NCBI GenBank assembly: GCA_903924855.1 | Contig: CAIYCW010000048.1 | Span: 1 to 59,072, forward strand | Reading direction: 5' to 3' | Length of the DNA: 59,072 nt | DNA from: an uncultured Rhodospirillales bacterium | GTDB lineage: Bacteria > Pseudomonadota > Alphaproteobacteria > Acetobacterales > Acetobacteraceae | In this document: positions 1 to 13,779 of the stretch, piece by piece | Layout of the letters: the number at the start of each line of letters is the position of its first letter | Position numbering within the stretch: position 1 is the stretch's first letter | Position numbers and translations under genes: made by a program | Notes under the pieces: generated by a model | Seen by the model: the letters and a program-made list of their open reading frames with translations, nothing else | What the model was told of the DNA's origin: nothing | Database searches by the model: none

Positions 1-71
1 CCTGCCGGTCAGAACCCCACCCAGGATCATGGATAGTCTGAAGCCGGTCCAGGGCGGCAGCCCTGGTGGGT

Positions 72-88
72 GCAGGGCAAGGCCCTGC
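72..88 (-). terminator. hairpin downstream of the DUF4337 gene
   Basis: A perfect 7-bp stem, GCAGGGC and GCCCTGC with loop AAG, lies about 55 bases beyond the stop of the minus-strand DUF4337 gene. A second small stem (AGGGC/GCCCT) sits just before it. No clear T-run follows on the minus strand. It may be a terminator or part of a GC-rich intergenic repeat. The rest of 1-140 holds nothing else I can support. Confidence 0.3.
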
Positions 89-140
89 CCGCGCGGAGCG
101 CATCCGGCGCCAGCCGGACCCGTCCCGCCGAGCCACCCTC

Positions 141-752
141 TCAGATCACCCCGGCTGCGATCAGGCCCGCGTAGAGTGCGGCGGTGGTGCCGATCAGGGT
201 GGCGGCGATGGCGAGGGTTTTGACGCGGGTGACGACAGAGACCGAGGCCAGCACGATGGCGATTTGCAGGGCGCCGACCGAGCGTTCGAAGTGGTGGTAG
301 GCTTCGAACGCTTCGTCGCGTTGGGTTTCAAGGATTTTGGCTTTTTCGAGCAATTGTTTGCGCCCGGTCCCTGCGGCGGGATCGTCGATCATGCGGGAAG
401 CGGTTTTGCGCAGCGTGTCGGCGCGGGTGTGGGCCGCCTCATCGCGGCCGGGCAGGCTGTCGATCACGTCGGCGGCTGTGTTCAGCGTGTCGGCGCGGAT
501 ATTGCGGGCCTGCAGGAAGGCGTAGTTGTCGCTGACCGAGATATGATGGGTGAGGTAGGCGTTCTGGGAGGATTTCTCGCCCATTTCGGCCAGCGCCAGG
601 GCTGCGGCCAGGCTTGCGATCAGGATCGCGATACTGCGCGGCGAGAAGCCCGCGCCATTGGGCGCCCCGCCGTGTTCGGCGGCGTGATGGGCGTGTTCCA
701 GGCCTTCCTGGGCATGTTCGATGGTTTCAGACATAGTGGTGTTCCGGTTCAT
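141..752 (-). CDS. DUF4337 family membrane protein
   Basis: A 203-residue protein of unknown function. It shows a short His/Ala-rich N-terminus, one hydrophobic segment near residues 40-57, a conserved block with SSQNAYLTHHISVSDNYAFLQA near 61-82 that is typical of DUF4337, a long charged helical middle, and two hydrophobic segments near the C-terminus (about 160-203). The middle is probably exposed to one side of the inner membrane. An in-frame ATG six codons downstream (734) is an alternative start. No functional partner is evident nearby. The family assignment is fairly sure; the function is unknown. Confidence 0.8.
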   Translation of the reverse strand: MNRNTTMSETIEHAQEGLEHAHHAAEHGGAPNGAGFSPRSIAILIASLAAALALAEMGEKSSQNAYLTHHISVSDNYAFLQARNIRADTLNTAADVIDSLPGRDEAAHTRADTLRKTASRMIDDPAAGTGRKQLLEKAKILETQRDEAFEAYHHFERSVGALQIAIVLASVSVVTRVKTLAIAATLIGTTAALYAGLIAAGVI

Positions 753-810
753 CGTAGGGGGGACTCCCCAACGATCGTCAGGCTACCACATCAATCACCA
801 GAGAGTGAGA

Positions 811-885
811 TGGTGGGCGCGACAGGGATTGAACCTGTGGCCACCGCCGTGTGAAGGCGATGCTCTACCGCTGAGCTACGCGCCC
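811..885 (-). tRNA. tRNA-Val (anticodon CAC)
   Basis: On the minus strand a 7-bp acceptor stem forms between GGGCGCG (885-879) and CGCGCCC (821-815), and a CCA end is encoded at 813-811. The anticodon loop TTCACAC gives CAC, which reads the valine codon GUG. The D-arm AGCTCAGCGGTAGAGC and T-loop GGTTCAATCC are canonical. It is transcribed away from the DUF3108 gene. Confidence 0.95.
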
Positions 886-900
886 ATCTCAGGGATGCGC

Positions 901-929
901 GTGTTAAGGGGAGGGGCGGGTTGTGTCAA
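901..929 (-). promoter_or_regulatory. promoter of tRNA-Val(CAC)
   Basis: The minus strand carries TTGACA (929-924), a 17-bp spacer and TAACAC (906-901), about 16 bases before the mature tRNA 5' end. This is a good sigma-70-type match. It also argues against starting the divergent DUF3108 gene as far upstream as 921. Confidence 0.65.
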
Positions 930-944
930 GCCGAGAGGAGCCGG

Positions 945-5527
<4,583 letters not shown>

Positions 5528-5534
5528 GGCCCGC

Positions 5535-6425
5535 TCAGAAGATCGAGGGCACGAGGTGGCTGAAGAAGCCGCCCTGATCGGCCTTGGCCGGCGCCTGCGC
5601 ATCACCCGCGGCCGCCGTCACCTGGCCGGCATCGACCAGCTGCTTGTAGCTGTCCGCATACCATTCATTGCCGGGATAGTTGTGGCCGAGCACCGCGGCG
5701 GTGCGGCGCGCCTCATCGGTCAGGCCGAGCAGCAGATAGATCTCGGTCAGCCGTGCCAGCGCTTCCGGCACGTGGTTGGTGGTCTGATACTGGTCCACCA
5801 CACGCTGAAACCGGCCGATCGCGGCGGTGTAGAGCCGCTGGCTCTCATAATAGCGGCCGATCTCCATCTCCTTGCCGGCCAGATGGTCGCGCGCCAGGTC
5901 GATCTTCAGGCGGGCGTCGCGCGCATAGGGGCTGTCCGGGAAGCGGGAGACCACTTCCTGCAGCGCCGTCATCGCATCGGCGGTGCCCTTCTGGTCGCGC
6001 TGAATATCGGCGATCTGCTCATAGTAGCACAGGGCGCGCAGATAATACGCATAGGCGATATCGCGGTTGGCTGGATGCAGCTGAATGAACCGATCCAGAA
6101 CAATGATCGCATCGGAGTAATGCTGGCGCAGGTATTCGCCGTAACCCTGCATCAGCTGGGCGTTCACCACATAGCCGGAATACGGATAGGTCTGTTCCAG
6201 GGAGCTGAAGGTCTTCACCGCCTTGTCGAACTGGTTGCCGTTGATCTGATCGACACCGTCCGAATAAAGCTGATCAACCGGGATGGTGGCCGGATCGGGC
6301 GGCGTGTCGGTCTGGAACAGCGAACAGCCGCCGAGCAGGCCGAGCGGCAGGCTGAGGGCGGAAATCATGATGAGCGATCGGGCGGACAGCCGGTCTGCAA
6401 GGCGGGGAAGAGGCACGTGGTTCAC
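5535..6425 (-). CDS. bamD: outer membrane assembly lipoprotein BamD
   Basis: A 296-residue lipoprotein of the BAM complex, which folds beta-barrel proteins into the outer membrane. The signal peptide ends in lipobox LLGGC with C34 as the lipidated residue; a shorter start at M20 (6368) would give a more usual signal length. Five TPR repeats follow, with the family block LYSDGVDQINGNQFDKAVKTF and YAYYLRALCYYEQI. It lies between lpxC and recN in the common alphaproteobacterial order. Confidence 0.95.
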   Translation of the reverse strand: MNHVPLPRLADRLSARSLIMISALSLPLGLLGGCSLFQTDTPPDPATIPVDQLYSDGVDQINGNQFDKAVKTFSSLEQTYPYSGYVVNAQLMQGYGEYLRQHYSDAIIVLDRFIQLHPANRDIAYAYYLRALCYYEQIADIQRDQKGTADAMTALQEVVSRFPDSPYARDARLKIDLARDHLAGKEMEIGRYYESQRLYTAAIGRFQRVVDQYQTTNHVPEALARLTEIYLLLGLTDEARRTAAVLGHNYPGNEWYADSYKQLVDAGQVTAAAGDAQAPAKADQGGFFSHLVPSIF

Positions 6426-6495
6426 CTGACGCTGAGGGAGCGCTGTCTATAGCACAGCGCGGTTGCAGGCGAAGCCCACCTCGGTTGCTATCGGA

Positions 6496-6516
6496 TGGCA
6501 ATCAGGTGGCAATCAG
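6496..6516. repeat. 11-bp direct repeat in the lpxC-bamD gap
   Basis: TGGCAATCAG occurs twice, at 6496-6505 and 6507-6516, exactly 11 bp apart, in the 112-bp gap between the lpxC stop and the bamD start. The spacing suits a tandem-binding regulator, but no known operator is recognised. It may also be chance sequence. Confidence 0.45.
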
Positions 6517-6537
6517 CCGGATCGCGAATGGCTCAGC

Positions 6538-7497
6538 TCAGGCAGCAACCGAGGCGGGCTGCCACACCGGGTTGGTGTCGGCATCGGGGCTCACCAGGCG
6601 CCAATTGGCATCATCGGCGAACAGCGCGCGCAGCAACTGGTTGTTCAGCGCGTGGCCGGTGCGGTGCGCCACCAGGCGAGCCATCAGCGGGCTGCCGGCA
6701 AGCGCCAGATCGCCCACCGCGTCGAGCACCTTGTGACGAACGAACTCGTCCGGCCGGCGCAGACCGCACGGGTTGAGGATCGAATCGCCGTCCACCACGA
6801 TCGCGTTGTCCAGGCTGCCACCGAGCGCAAGCCCTGCCGCCCGCAGCGCCTCAACTTCCTGCACATTGGTGAAGGTGCGGCAATTGGCCAGCTCGGCGCG
6901 GAAATTCTCAGATGTCAGCCGCATCGAATAGGCCTGACGGCCGATGGCACGGGCCTGGAAGTCGATCGACATCGCAAGGTCAAAGCCGAACGCGCAGGGG
7001 CGCAGCTCGGCGAACGCCTCGCCCTGCGTCACGCGCACGCTGCGCAGCACCTCGATATGCGAGACCGGCACGGCCTGATCGACAATGCCTGCGCAATCGA
7101 GCAGGAAGATGAAGCTGGCGGAGGAGCCATCCAGGATCGGCACTTCCGGCCCGTCGATCTCGATCAGCACATTGTGCACCGCGCTGCCGGCCAGGGCCGC
7201 CATCACATGCTCGATCGTGCCGACCCGGCATTGCGGGCGGGCTGGATGCGCGATGACGGTGCACAGACGCGTGTCGCACACATGGTCGAACCGTGCCGGG
7301 ATGTCGATCGGCCCATCCGCCGGGTCGAGATCAACGCGGCGGAACACGATGCCGCTGCCAGCCGGCAGCGGGTGCAGCGACATGCGGGTCTTGCGGCCGC
7401 TGTGCAGGCCGATGCCGACGCAATCGATGGACTGTGCGAGGGTGCGCTGGGTGGCGGTGGCGGTCTGCAGCGACATGCCGTGCATCAGACCATCCAT
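6538..7497 (-). CDS. lpxC: UDP-3-O-acyl-N-acetylglucosamine deacetylase LpxC
   Basis: A 319-residue zinc enzyme performing the committed step of lipid A synthesis: removal of the N-acetyl group from UDP-3-O-acyl-GlcNAc. The zinc ligands are visible as H97 in GTIEHVMAAL and H256/D260 in HKVLDAVGD, with the catalytic base H283 in HRTGHALNN. Length is close to the usual 300-310. Downstream of ftsZ but separated from it by a terminator, it appears to have its own promoter at 7578-7549. Confidence 0.97.
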   Translation of the reverse strand: MDGLMHGMSLQTATATQRTLAQSIDCVGIGLHSGRKTRMSLHPLPAGSGIVFRRVDLDPADGPIDIPARFDHVCDTRLCTVIAHPARPQCRVGTIEHVMAALAGSAVHNVLIEIDGPEVPILDGSSASFIFLLDCAGIVDQAVPVSHIEVLRSVRVTQGEAFAELRPCAFGFDLAMSIDFQARAIGRQAYSMRLTSENFRAELANCRTFTNVQEVEALRAAGLALGGSLDNAIVVDGDSILNPCGLRRPDEFVRHKVLDAVGDLALAGSPLMARLVAHRTGHALNNQLLRALFADDANWRLVSPDADTNPVWQPASVAA

Positions 7498-7548
7498 TGT
7501 GTTGCCATCTCCAAATCCGGTGCCGGGATACGCTGGTCACGCCCCAAA

Positions 7549-7578
7549 CTAGCAGGCGATCCTGGTCGCACCAGTCAA
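7549..7578 (-). promoter_or_regulatory. probable lpxC promoter
   Basis: The minus strand carries TTGACT (7578-7573), an 18-bp spacer and TGCTAG (7554-7549), about 50 bases upstream of the lpxC ATG. The gap 7498-7775 is otherwise AT-rich with no convincing ORF, and holds only this promoter and the ftsZ terminator. Confidence 0.5.
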
Positions 7579-7706
7579 TGATTATTGCGAAATATTACGA
7601 CATAACGTGCTGATTTATATAAGTTTTTTCTCGTCATCAGGTTACATACTGATACAAACTGCTGCACTGCATCATCGTGGCAAAAATAGGGCGATGACGA
7701 CTTGTG

Positions 7707-7750
7707 TCAAAAACGATCAGGGCCGCCCACCGAACTGGCGGGCGGCCCTG
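7707..7750 (-). terminator. ftsZ terminator
   Basis: An 11-bp perfect stem, CAGGGCCGCCC (7718-7728) with GGGCGGCCCTG (7740-7750) and an 11-base loop, starts 25 bases after the ftsZ stop. On the minus strand a T5 run follows a few bases later (7713-7709). It probably ends the dcw transcript before lpxC. Confidence 0.7.
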
Positions 7751-7775
7751 TTTGGGCGTTGGATGCGCGGATGGC

Positions 7776-9575
7776 TCAGGTCTGCCGGCGCAGGAAGGCC
7801 GGGATCTCGATGCCCATCTCATCCGTGCTGGCCTGCTGCACCTGTGGCCGTGGCTCGGCGTTGAAGGCCGCCACATGCGGCTCGGCCCGCTGCGCCATCT
7901 GCTCCGGTGCCGGGGCTGGTTCATGGTTGGTGCCGCGGATGGCGCCGGTGACGATGCTGAACAGGTTCTTGCGCGGCGACGGGCTTGCGGCCGGATCACC
8001 GAACAGGCTGGCACGACCCGCAGGTTTCACATCCGGTGCGCGGCTGGTGCTGCGCTGCGGTGCCTGGGATGGCTGCGGCATCGGCTTCAGCGGCTGTTGC
8101 AGATGCGCCGGGATGTGACGCGCAACCGGCGCCTCATCCACATCATCGGCTGGCAACATCGGTTCCGCCAAGCGGGGCTGTGCTGCGCGTGCCTCGGGCT
8201 GACGCTGCTCCGGCAGACGCGGCTCGGCAAAGCGCGACATCGGCATGGCCTGTGCCCCAAGCGGGCGGGCCGAAGGCGATGAACGTTGCTCCGTTGCCGG
8301 CTGCCCTGCGACGGACAGGCCGCTGATGAACTGGCGTGGCAGAGACGGGCTCGGCGGCGGGGCGGCCTGCGCGGGCATCGCAGCCCCGCTCAGCCCCACG
8401 GCATTCTGGCCTGCAACCGTCTGCGGCTGCTGCGGCATATGGCTCTGGCCAACCGCCTGCGCCAAAACGGGAGCCTGGGCCGCCGTCATGGCGAGCTGGG
8501 CCGCACTTGCCGAGCTGTCACGCGCCACCGGGCCGGAATGCGTTGGGTGCCCGGCGTTGGCGCCGATGCCTCCCACAGCCGCCAGCTGCGGGCGTTCGGC
8601 GGCCTGCGTCTCGATGCCGGTTGCCACCACCGACACCCGGATGATGCCATTGAGGCTGTCATCGATCGCGGTGCCGAAGATGATGTTGGCGTCCTCGTCC
8701 ACCTCGGCGCGGATGCGGTTCGCCGCCTGATCGACCTCGAACAGCGTCATATCGTCGCCGCCGGTGATGTTGATCAGCAGGCCGCGCGCGCCGGACATCG
8801 AGGTGTCCTCCAGCAGCGGGTTGTTGATGGCAAGCTCGGCGGCGCGCAGCGCGCGATCCTCGCCGTCGGCCTCGCCGGTGCCCATCATCGCCTTGCCCAT
8901 CTCCAGCATCACGGTGCGGATATCGGCAAAGTCCAGATTCACCAGCCCCGGGGCCACCATCAGATCGGTCACGCCGCGCACGCCCATGTAGAGGACCTTG
9001 TCGGCCATCTGGAAGGCTTCCTTGAAGCTCGTGCGCTCATTGGAAAGCCGGAACAGGTTCTGGTTGGGGATCACGATCAGCGTGTCCACCCATTGCTGCA
9101 GCTCCTCGATGCCGAGATCGGCTGCCTTGGCGCGCCTGCCGCCTTCGAAGGTGAACGGCTTGGTCACCACACCCACGGTCAGAATGCCGCGCTGGCGCGC
9201 CATGCGCGCGATCACGGGGGCGGCACCCGTGCCGGTGCCACCGCCCATGCCGGCGGTGATGAAGACCATGTGCACACCGTCCAGATGGCGGTCCACCTCA
9301 TCGGCGGCCTCCTCGGCGGCGGCGCGGCCGATCTCGGGTTTGGCGCCAGCACCCAGGCCCAGCGTCAGATGCGGCCCAAGCTGGATGCGGCGATCAGCGC
9401 GCGAATTCTGCAGCGACTGCGCATCCGTGTTGGCGACGACAAACTCCACCCCTTTGAGGTTGAGGTTGATCATCGTGTTCACGGCGTTCGTACCGCCACC
9501 TCCAACGCCGATCACGGTGATCCGGGGCGAGAAATCGGTGTGCATCTGCGGCGTATAGGTCAGGTTCAAGGTCAT
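7776..9575 (-). CDS. ftsZ: cell division GTPase FtsZ, long linker form
   Basis: Bacterial tubulin that builds the Z-ring. The start at 9575 is set by GGGAGGAG just upstream and by the family start preceding [19 protein letters not shown]. The GTPase domain (about 12-320) has the tubulin signature [10 protein letters not shown] and the T7-type [11 protein letters not shown]. An unusually long linker rich in Ala, Pro and Gln (about 325-585) follows, ending in the conserved membrane-anchor-binding peptide [11 protein letters not shown]. At 599 residues it is longer than most FtsZ (about 380-510), although extended linkers are known in Alphaproteobacteria. Confidence 0.97.
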   Translation of the reverse strand: MTLNLTYTPQMHTDFSPRITVIGVGGGGTNAVNTMINLNLKGVEFVVANTDAQSLQNSRADRRIQLGPHLTLGLGAGAKPEIGRAAAEEAADEVDRHLDGVHMVFITAGMGGGTGTGAAPVIARMARQRGILTVGVVTKPFTFEGGRRAKAADLGIEELQQWVDTLIVIPNQNLFRLSNERTSFKEAFQMADKVLYMGVRGVTDLMVAPGLVNLDFADIRTVMLEMGKAMMGTGEADGEDRALRAAELAINNPLLEDTSMSGARGLLINITGGDDMTLFEVDQAANRIRAEVDEDANIIFGTAIDDSLNGIIRVSVVATGIETQAAERPQLAAVGGIGANAGHPTHSGPVARDSSASAAQLAMTAAQAPVLAQAVGQSHMPQQPQTVAGQNAVGLSGAAMPAQAAPPPSPSLPRQFISGLSVAGQPATEQRSSPSARPLGAQAMPMSRFAEPRLPEQRQPEARAAQPRLAEPMLPADDVDEAPVARHIPAHLQQPLKPMPQPSQAPQRSTSRAPDVKPAGRASLFGDPAASPSPRKNLFSIVTGAIRGTNHEPAPAPEQMAQRAEPHVAAFNAEPRPQVQQASTDEMGIEIPAFLRRQT

Positions 9576-9633
9576 TGGGCGGCTCCTCCCATCAGCGGGA
9601 ACTGTACGGCCATTGTTCGAGTCGGAAGTAGTC

Positions 9634-10980
9634 TCAGGTCTTTTCACGCAAGAAATTGACAATGCGGCGCAAAATACCATCCGGGCGATCCGATTCGGCA
9701 TCGAGGTCAAGATGGTTTCTGCCCTCACCGGCGGCCCAGGCGAGCAATCCGATGCAGGTGGCAAAGGCGGGACCGGCGGCGGATTCGGGCAGGCCGCGCG
9801 GCGAGGCAGGCTTGCCCAGCCGCACCTGGCGACCCAGAATCTGGGTCGCAAGCTCGGCCACGCCCTGCAGCTGGCTGGCACCGCCGGTCAGCACCACACG
9901 GTTGCCGGCCACACTGCCCAGGCCGTCCAGCCGCTCGCGCACCATCTCGAACGTCTCTTCCAGGCGCGGGATGATGATGCCCACCACCGCCTGGCGCGGC
10001 GCCTTGACGATGTGATGCTCAGGCTCGCCCACCAGACGGATGGTCAGCATCTCGCGCTCATCGTCCTGGCTCGGCTGGGCGCTGCCATAGAGCGTCTTCA
10101 GCCGCTCGGCATGCGCCACCGGCGTCGACAGCAGGCGCGCGATGTCGTTGGTCACGTGCTGGCCGCCGATCGGGATGATCGCGGTGTGGATCACCTGCCC
10201 CTCGGCGAACACCGCCATCGATGTCACGCCGCCGCCCATGTCGATGACGGTGGCGCCCAGCGCCTTCTCATCCTCCACCAGTGTGGCAAGCCCCGCCACC
10301 ATCGGGGCGGAGGCGATCTCCGCCACCCCCAGATCGCAGCGCGCCAGGCAGGCCTGCAGGGTGCGAAGCGCGGTCTGCTGAACATCGATCACATGCAGCC
10401 TGGCACTCAGCGTGTCGCAATGCAGCCCGCGCGGGTCATCCACCCCCATCGTGTCATCGGCGGCGAAGTTGAGCGGCAGCGCATGGACGATATGGCGGCC
10501 CTCGGCTGCGGCGCGGATGCGCCCCTCCTGCAGCACGCGCTTCACGTCGGCCTCCACCACCGCCCGCCCACCCACCGGCCAGCGCACGTTGAACAGCCGG
10601 CTCTCGGGCTGCCCGCCCGAGATGTTGACGATCACGCTGCGCAGCCGCGTGTCGGCCTGCGTCTCCGCCCGCGCCACGGCGGCGCGGATCGCGCGCTCCG
10701 CCGCCTCGATATCCACAATGCCGCCGGCGCGCACGCCATCGGCGCGCTGAAACCCGCAGCCAAGCACGCGCACCGAGCCATCCTGTTCGGCGCGCGCCAC
10801 CAGACAGGCAATCTTGGTGGTGCCGATATCCAGCACCCCGAACGTGCCGGTGTGGCGTGGCGGACCGCGCCTGCGCGGCAGGGCAGGTGGCTCGTCGAGC
10901 AGCGCCATGTCCTGCTCGAACGCATCTTCCCGGCTGTTGCGCGGGGTGGGCACGGACAGAACATTCATCGGCGCGTTCAT
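9634..10980 (-). CDS. ftsA: cell division protein FtsA
   Basis: A 448-residue actin-fold ATPase that tethers FtsZ to the membrane. The start at 10980 makes an ATGA overlap with the ftsQ stop. The phosphate-1 motif [15 protein letters not shown] lies near residue 50, after an extended polar N-terminus. The SHS2 (1C) domain follows, with [14 protein letters not shown] as phosphate-2 and [12 protein letters not shown] as the adenosine motif. The amphipathic C-terminus is [10 protein letters not shown] 58-base gap separates it from ftsZ. Confidence 0.96.
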   Translation of the reverse strand: MNAPMNVLSVPTPRNSREDAFEQDMALLDEPPALPRRRGPPRHTGTFGVLDIGTTKIACLVARAEQDGSVRVLGCGFQRADGVRAGGIVDIEAAERAIRAAVARAETQADTRLRSVIVNISGGQPESRLFNVRWPVGGRAVVEADVKRVLQEGRIRAAAEGRHIVHALPLNFAADDTMGVDDPRGLHCDTLSARLHVIDVQQTALRTLQACLARCDLGVAEIASAPMVAGLATLVEDEKALGATVIDMGGGVTSMAVFAEGQVIHTAIIPIGGQHVTNDIARLLSTPVAHAERLKTLYGSAQPSQDDEREMLTIRLVGEPEHHIVKAPRQAVVGIIIPRLEETFEMVRERLDGLGSVAGNRVVLTGGASQLQGVAELATQILGRQVRLGKPASPRGLPESAAGPAFATCIGLLAWAAGEGRNHLDLDAESDRPDGILRRIVNFLREKT

Positions 10981-11960
10981 GCCGGTTTCCTTGCCGAAGG
11001 AGGGGGCTGGGATGGCGGGGTGTCCTGGGTCGCCGCCGCATTGCCGGACGCCGCATTGCCGGGGGCGGCATGGCCGCAGGGCGCCTCGGTCATCGGGCGC
11101 AGCCGCAGCCGGTCCGGCAGGCGCAGATCGATCTCGGCCAGTGGCCGGTCGAGCAGCTGCTTGCTGCCCTGCAACTCGGCAAGCTTTGCCAGCGCCTGAT
11201 CCTCCGCCCCTTCGGGCAGCTCCACCACGGCGCCGCTGGTCATGCACAGATCCCAGCGCCGCCCGCTCACCCGGATCGCCGCCAGCATGCGCCCGGAAAG
11301 CGGCGCGTATTTGCCATAGACCGCCATCAGTGCTGCGGCCTTGTCCGGCGCACCTTCCCCCACCACCAGCGGCAGCGCGTCCACAAACGCCGCCACATCG
11401 GCGTCGCTCACCACATGCCCCGCCTCATCGATCAGGGTGAAGTCGCCATGATTCTGCCAGACCGCAAAGGGCCTGCGCTCATCGAGCACGATGCGGATGG
11501 TGTGTGGCAGCACGCGCTCGATGATGGCCGAACGCACCCAGGCGATTCGCGCGATTCGCGCCCGCGCCCCCTCCAGCGACACGCTCAGGATCGGATCGCC
11601 GAGTCGCGCCCCCAGCGCCTGCTCGATCTGCGGCTGCGGCGTCTTCTGCTGGCCGATCACCTCGATCTTGCGGATGTCAAACCCAAGCCCTGCCGTAGCG
11701 GTGCCCGCCACCGTCCCGCCAAAGCGGATCGACTGCACCAGCGATGCCGCACCGATCAGCACCGCAAGCCCCATCAGCGCCAGCAGGCTCGGCTTGAGCT
11801 GCTTGCGCTGGCGCCGCAACATCAGCTTCCAGGCACTCGGCCGATCCGGCAGCTTCGCCGCCGGGCGCTGCGGCTCCATCGCCGGCATCGGCCGTGGCCG
11901 TGCTGCCTGCGGCCTGCCGCTGGGCGGGCGCTGGCCTGCGTTCAACGGCGGCGGGCTCAT
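10977..11960 (-). CDS. ftsQ: cell division protein FtsQ
   Basis: A 327-residue bitopic divisome protein that with FtsL and FtsB links early and late division steps. I chose ATG 11960 because it gives an ATGA overlap with the ddl stop, as at neighbouring junctions. A long Pro/Arg-rich cytoplasmic tail (1-60) is followed by one membrane segment (PSLLALMGLAVLIGAASLV), a POTRA domain (FDIRKIEVIGQQKT onward) and the FtsQ beta domain with IRIVLDERRPFAVWQ. Confidence 0.93.
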   Translation of the reverse strand: MSPPPLNAGQRPPSGRPQAARPRPMPAMEPQRPAAKLPDRPSAWKLMLRRQRKQLKPSLLALMGLAVLIGAASLVQSIRFGGTVAGTATAGLGFDIRKIEVIGQQKTPQPQIEQALGARLGDPILSVSLEGARARIARIAWVRSAIIERVLPHTIRIVLDERRPFAVWQNHGDFTLIDEAGHVVSDADVAAFVDALPLVVGEGAPDKAAALMAVYGKYAPLSGRMLAAIRVSGRRWDLCMTSGAVVELPEGAEDQALAKLAELQGSKQLLDRPLAEIDLRLPDRLRLRPMTEAPCGHAAPGNAASGNAAATQDTPPSQPPPSARKPA

Positions 11961-12874
11961 GCGCGGCATGCGGCCGCCTCCACCATCCAGCGGCACAAAG
12001 CCGGGAAATCGATGCCGCACAGCGCCGCCTGCTCCGGCAGCAGCGAGGTGGGGGTAAGGCCCGGCTGGGTGTTCACCTCCAGCAGCACCAGCCGGCCCGG
12101 CTCGCCCTCGGTGTCGTCATAGCGGAAATCGGCGCGCGAGGCGCCGCGGCAGCCCAGCGCGCGATGTGCCGCCAGCGCGATGCGCATCGCCTCGGCCGCA
12201 GCCTCGGGGTGGATCTTCGCCGGCAGCTCATGCCGGCTGCCGCCCTCGGCGTATTTCGACTCGTAATCGTAGAACGCATGGGTGGCCAGAATCTCGGTCA
12301 CCGTCAGCGCCCGGTCGCTCATCACCCCCACCGTCAGCTCGCGGCCAGGAATGAATTCCTCCACCATCGCGGTCGTCCCGAACCGCCAGGCACGCGCCAC
12401 ATCCGCCCTTCGGTTGTCGCCGGCGCGGATGATCTCCACCCCCACCGAGGAGCCCTCGTTCAGCGGCTTGATCACATAGGGCACCGGCAGCGGATCGGCC
12501 TCCACCAGCCCCGCCACCTCCATCACGCCGCCCGGCGCGACAGGCAGGCCATGCGCCGCGAAGATCGCCTTGGCGGCCGCCTTGTCCATCGCCAGCGCCG
12601 AGGCGCGCACGCCGGAATGGGTGTAGGGGATGTCCAGCCAGTCCAGCACACCCTGGATCGCGCCATCCTCGCCGAACCGACCGTGCAGCGCGTTGAACAC
12701 CGCATCCGGCCGCGGTGTCAGCGCCGCGATGACGGCTGAGATATCGGGCCCCACCTCGATCGGCGTCACCCGCCAGCCCAGGCCGGTGAGCGCTGCGATC
12801 ACCTGCCGGCCAGAGGCGAGACTGACCTCGCGCTCAGCCGAGATACCGCCATAGAGAACCGCCACATGGGTCAT
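11957..12874 (-). CDS. ddl: D-alanine--D-alanine ligase
   Basis: A 305-residue ATP-grasp ligase joining two D-alanines for the MurF substrate. The start at 12874 overlaps the murB stop (ATGA) and gives the family N-terminus VAVLYGGISAEREVSL. ATP-grasp motifs include PYVIKPLNEGSSVGV and VVLLEVNTQPGLTPTSLLP; the SRADF/LEVN region binds metal and substrate. Length is normal. Confidence 0.96.
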   Translation of the reverse strand: MTHVAVLYGGISAEREVSLASGRQVIAALTGLGWRVTPIEVGPDISAVIAALTPRPDAVFNALHGRFGEDGAIQGVLDWLDIPYTHSGVRASALAMDKAAAKAIFAAHGLPVAPGGVMEVAGLVEADPLPVPYVIKPLNEGSSVGVEIIRAGDNRRADVARAWRFGTTAMVEEFIPGRELTVGVMSDRALTVTEILATHAFYDYESKYAEGGSRHELPAKIHPEAAAEAMRIALAAHRALGCRGASRADFRYDDTEGEPGRLVLLEVNTQPGLTPTSLLPEQAALCGIDFPALCRWMVEAAACRA

Positions 12875-13779
12875 GGTGTGCTGTCCTTCAGCGGCGGAAA
12901 GCCGATGCGACGGATCTCCCAATGCAGATCGATGCCGCTGGCCGCCTTCACGCGCCGGCGGACCTCCTCGCCCAGGCCTTCAATATCGGCCGCCGAGGCA
13001 TCGCCCAGATTGAGCAGAAAGTTGCAGTGCTTCTCCGACACCTGCGCCCCGCCCCGGCGCAGCCCGCGGCAGCCGGCGCCGTCGATCAGCTCCCAGGCCT
13101 TCTGCCCCGGCGGGTTGCGGAAGGTGGAGCCCCCGGTGCGCGCCCGCACCGGCTGGCTCGCCTCGCGATTGGCGCGGATCTCGGCCATCCGGGTGGCGAT
13201 CCCCGCCCTGTCGCCAGGGGCCGCGCTGAGCTTCGCGCGCACCACCACCGATTCCGGCGGCAGGCGCGAATGGCGATACTCAAAGCCAAGCTGGCCCGCA
13301 TCGAGCCGCAGCAACTGCCCATCCCGTGTCACGATCTCCGCCCAGTCCACCACCTGGGACATGTCGCTGCCATAGGCGCCGGCATTCATCGCAACCGCAC
13401 CGCCGATGGTGCCGGGAATGCCCGACAGGAATTCCAACCCGGCCAGCCCGGCCTCGGCCGCATGTTCGGCAACCGTCGCATCCAGACACGCAGCGCCCAC
13501 TACCAGCCCGCCCGGCTCCGCCACGATGGTGTTGAAGCCGCGTGCCAGGCGGATCACCACGCCGTTGATGCCACCGTCGCGCACGATCAGGTTGGAGGCG
13601 GCGCCGATCACAAACACCGGAACCTCCAGCGGCAGGGCGGCCAGGAACTGCGCCAGATCGCCAGCATCCTCCGGCTTCACCAAAGCCTCCGCCGGGCCGC
13701 CCACGCGAAACCAGGTGGTGGGCGCCAGCACCACACCTTCCTGAATCCGCCCGCGCAGCTTCGGCAGCATGGTGATCAT
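12871..13779 (-). CDS. murB: UDP-N-acetylenolpyruvoylglucosamine reductase MurB
   Basis: A 302-residue FAD enzyme that reduces UDP-GlcNAc-enolpyruvate to UDP-MurNAc with NADPH. The start at 13779 overlaps the murC stop (ATGA). The FAD domain shows [16 protein letters not shown] and [40 protein letters not shown] is the type II MurB signature, and [23 protein letters not shown] carries the proton-donating serine. Confidence 0.96.
   Translation of the reverse strand: MITMLPKLRGRIQEGVVLAPTTWFRVGGPAEALVKPEDAGDLAQFLAALPLEVPVFVIGAASNLIVRDGGINGVVIRLARGFNTIVAEPGGLVVGAACLDATVAEHAAEAGLAGLEFLSGIPGTIGGAVAMNAGAYGSDMSQVVDWAEIVTRDGQLLRLDAGQLGFEYRHSRLPPESVVVRAKLSAAPGDRAGIATRMAEIRANREASQPVRARTGGSTFRNPPGQKAWELIDGAGCRGLRRGGAQVSEKHCNFLLNLGDASAADIEGLGEEVRRRVKAASGIDLHWEIRRIGFPPLKDSTP

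Noticed and set aside
66-854. A 262-codon plus-strand frame across 66-854
   Set aside because: It is antisense to the DUF4337 gene and runs into the tRNA-Val gene.
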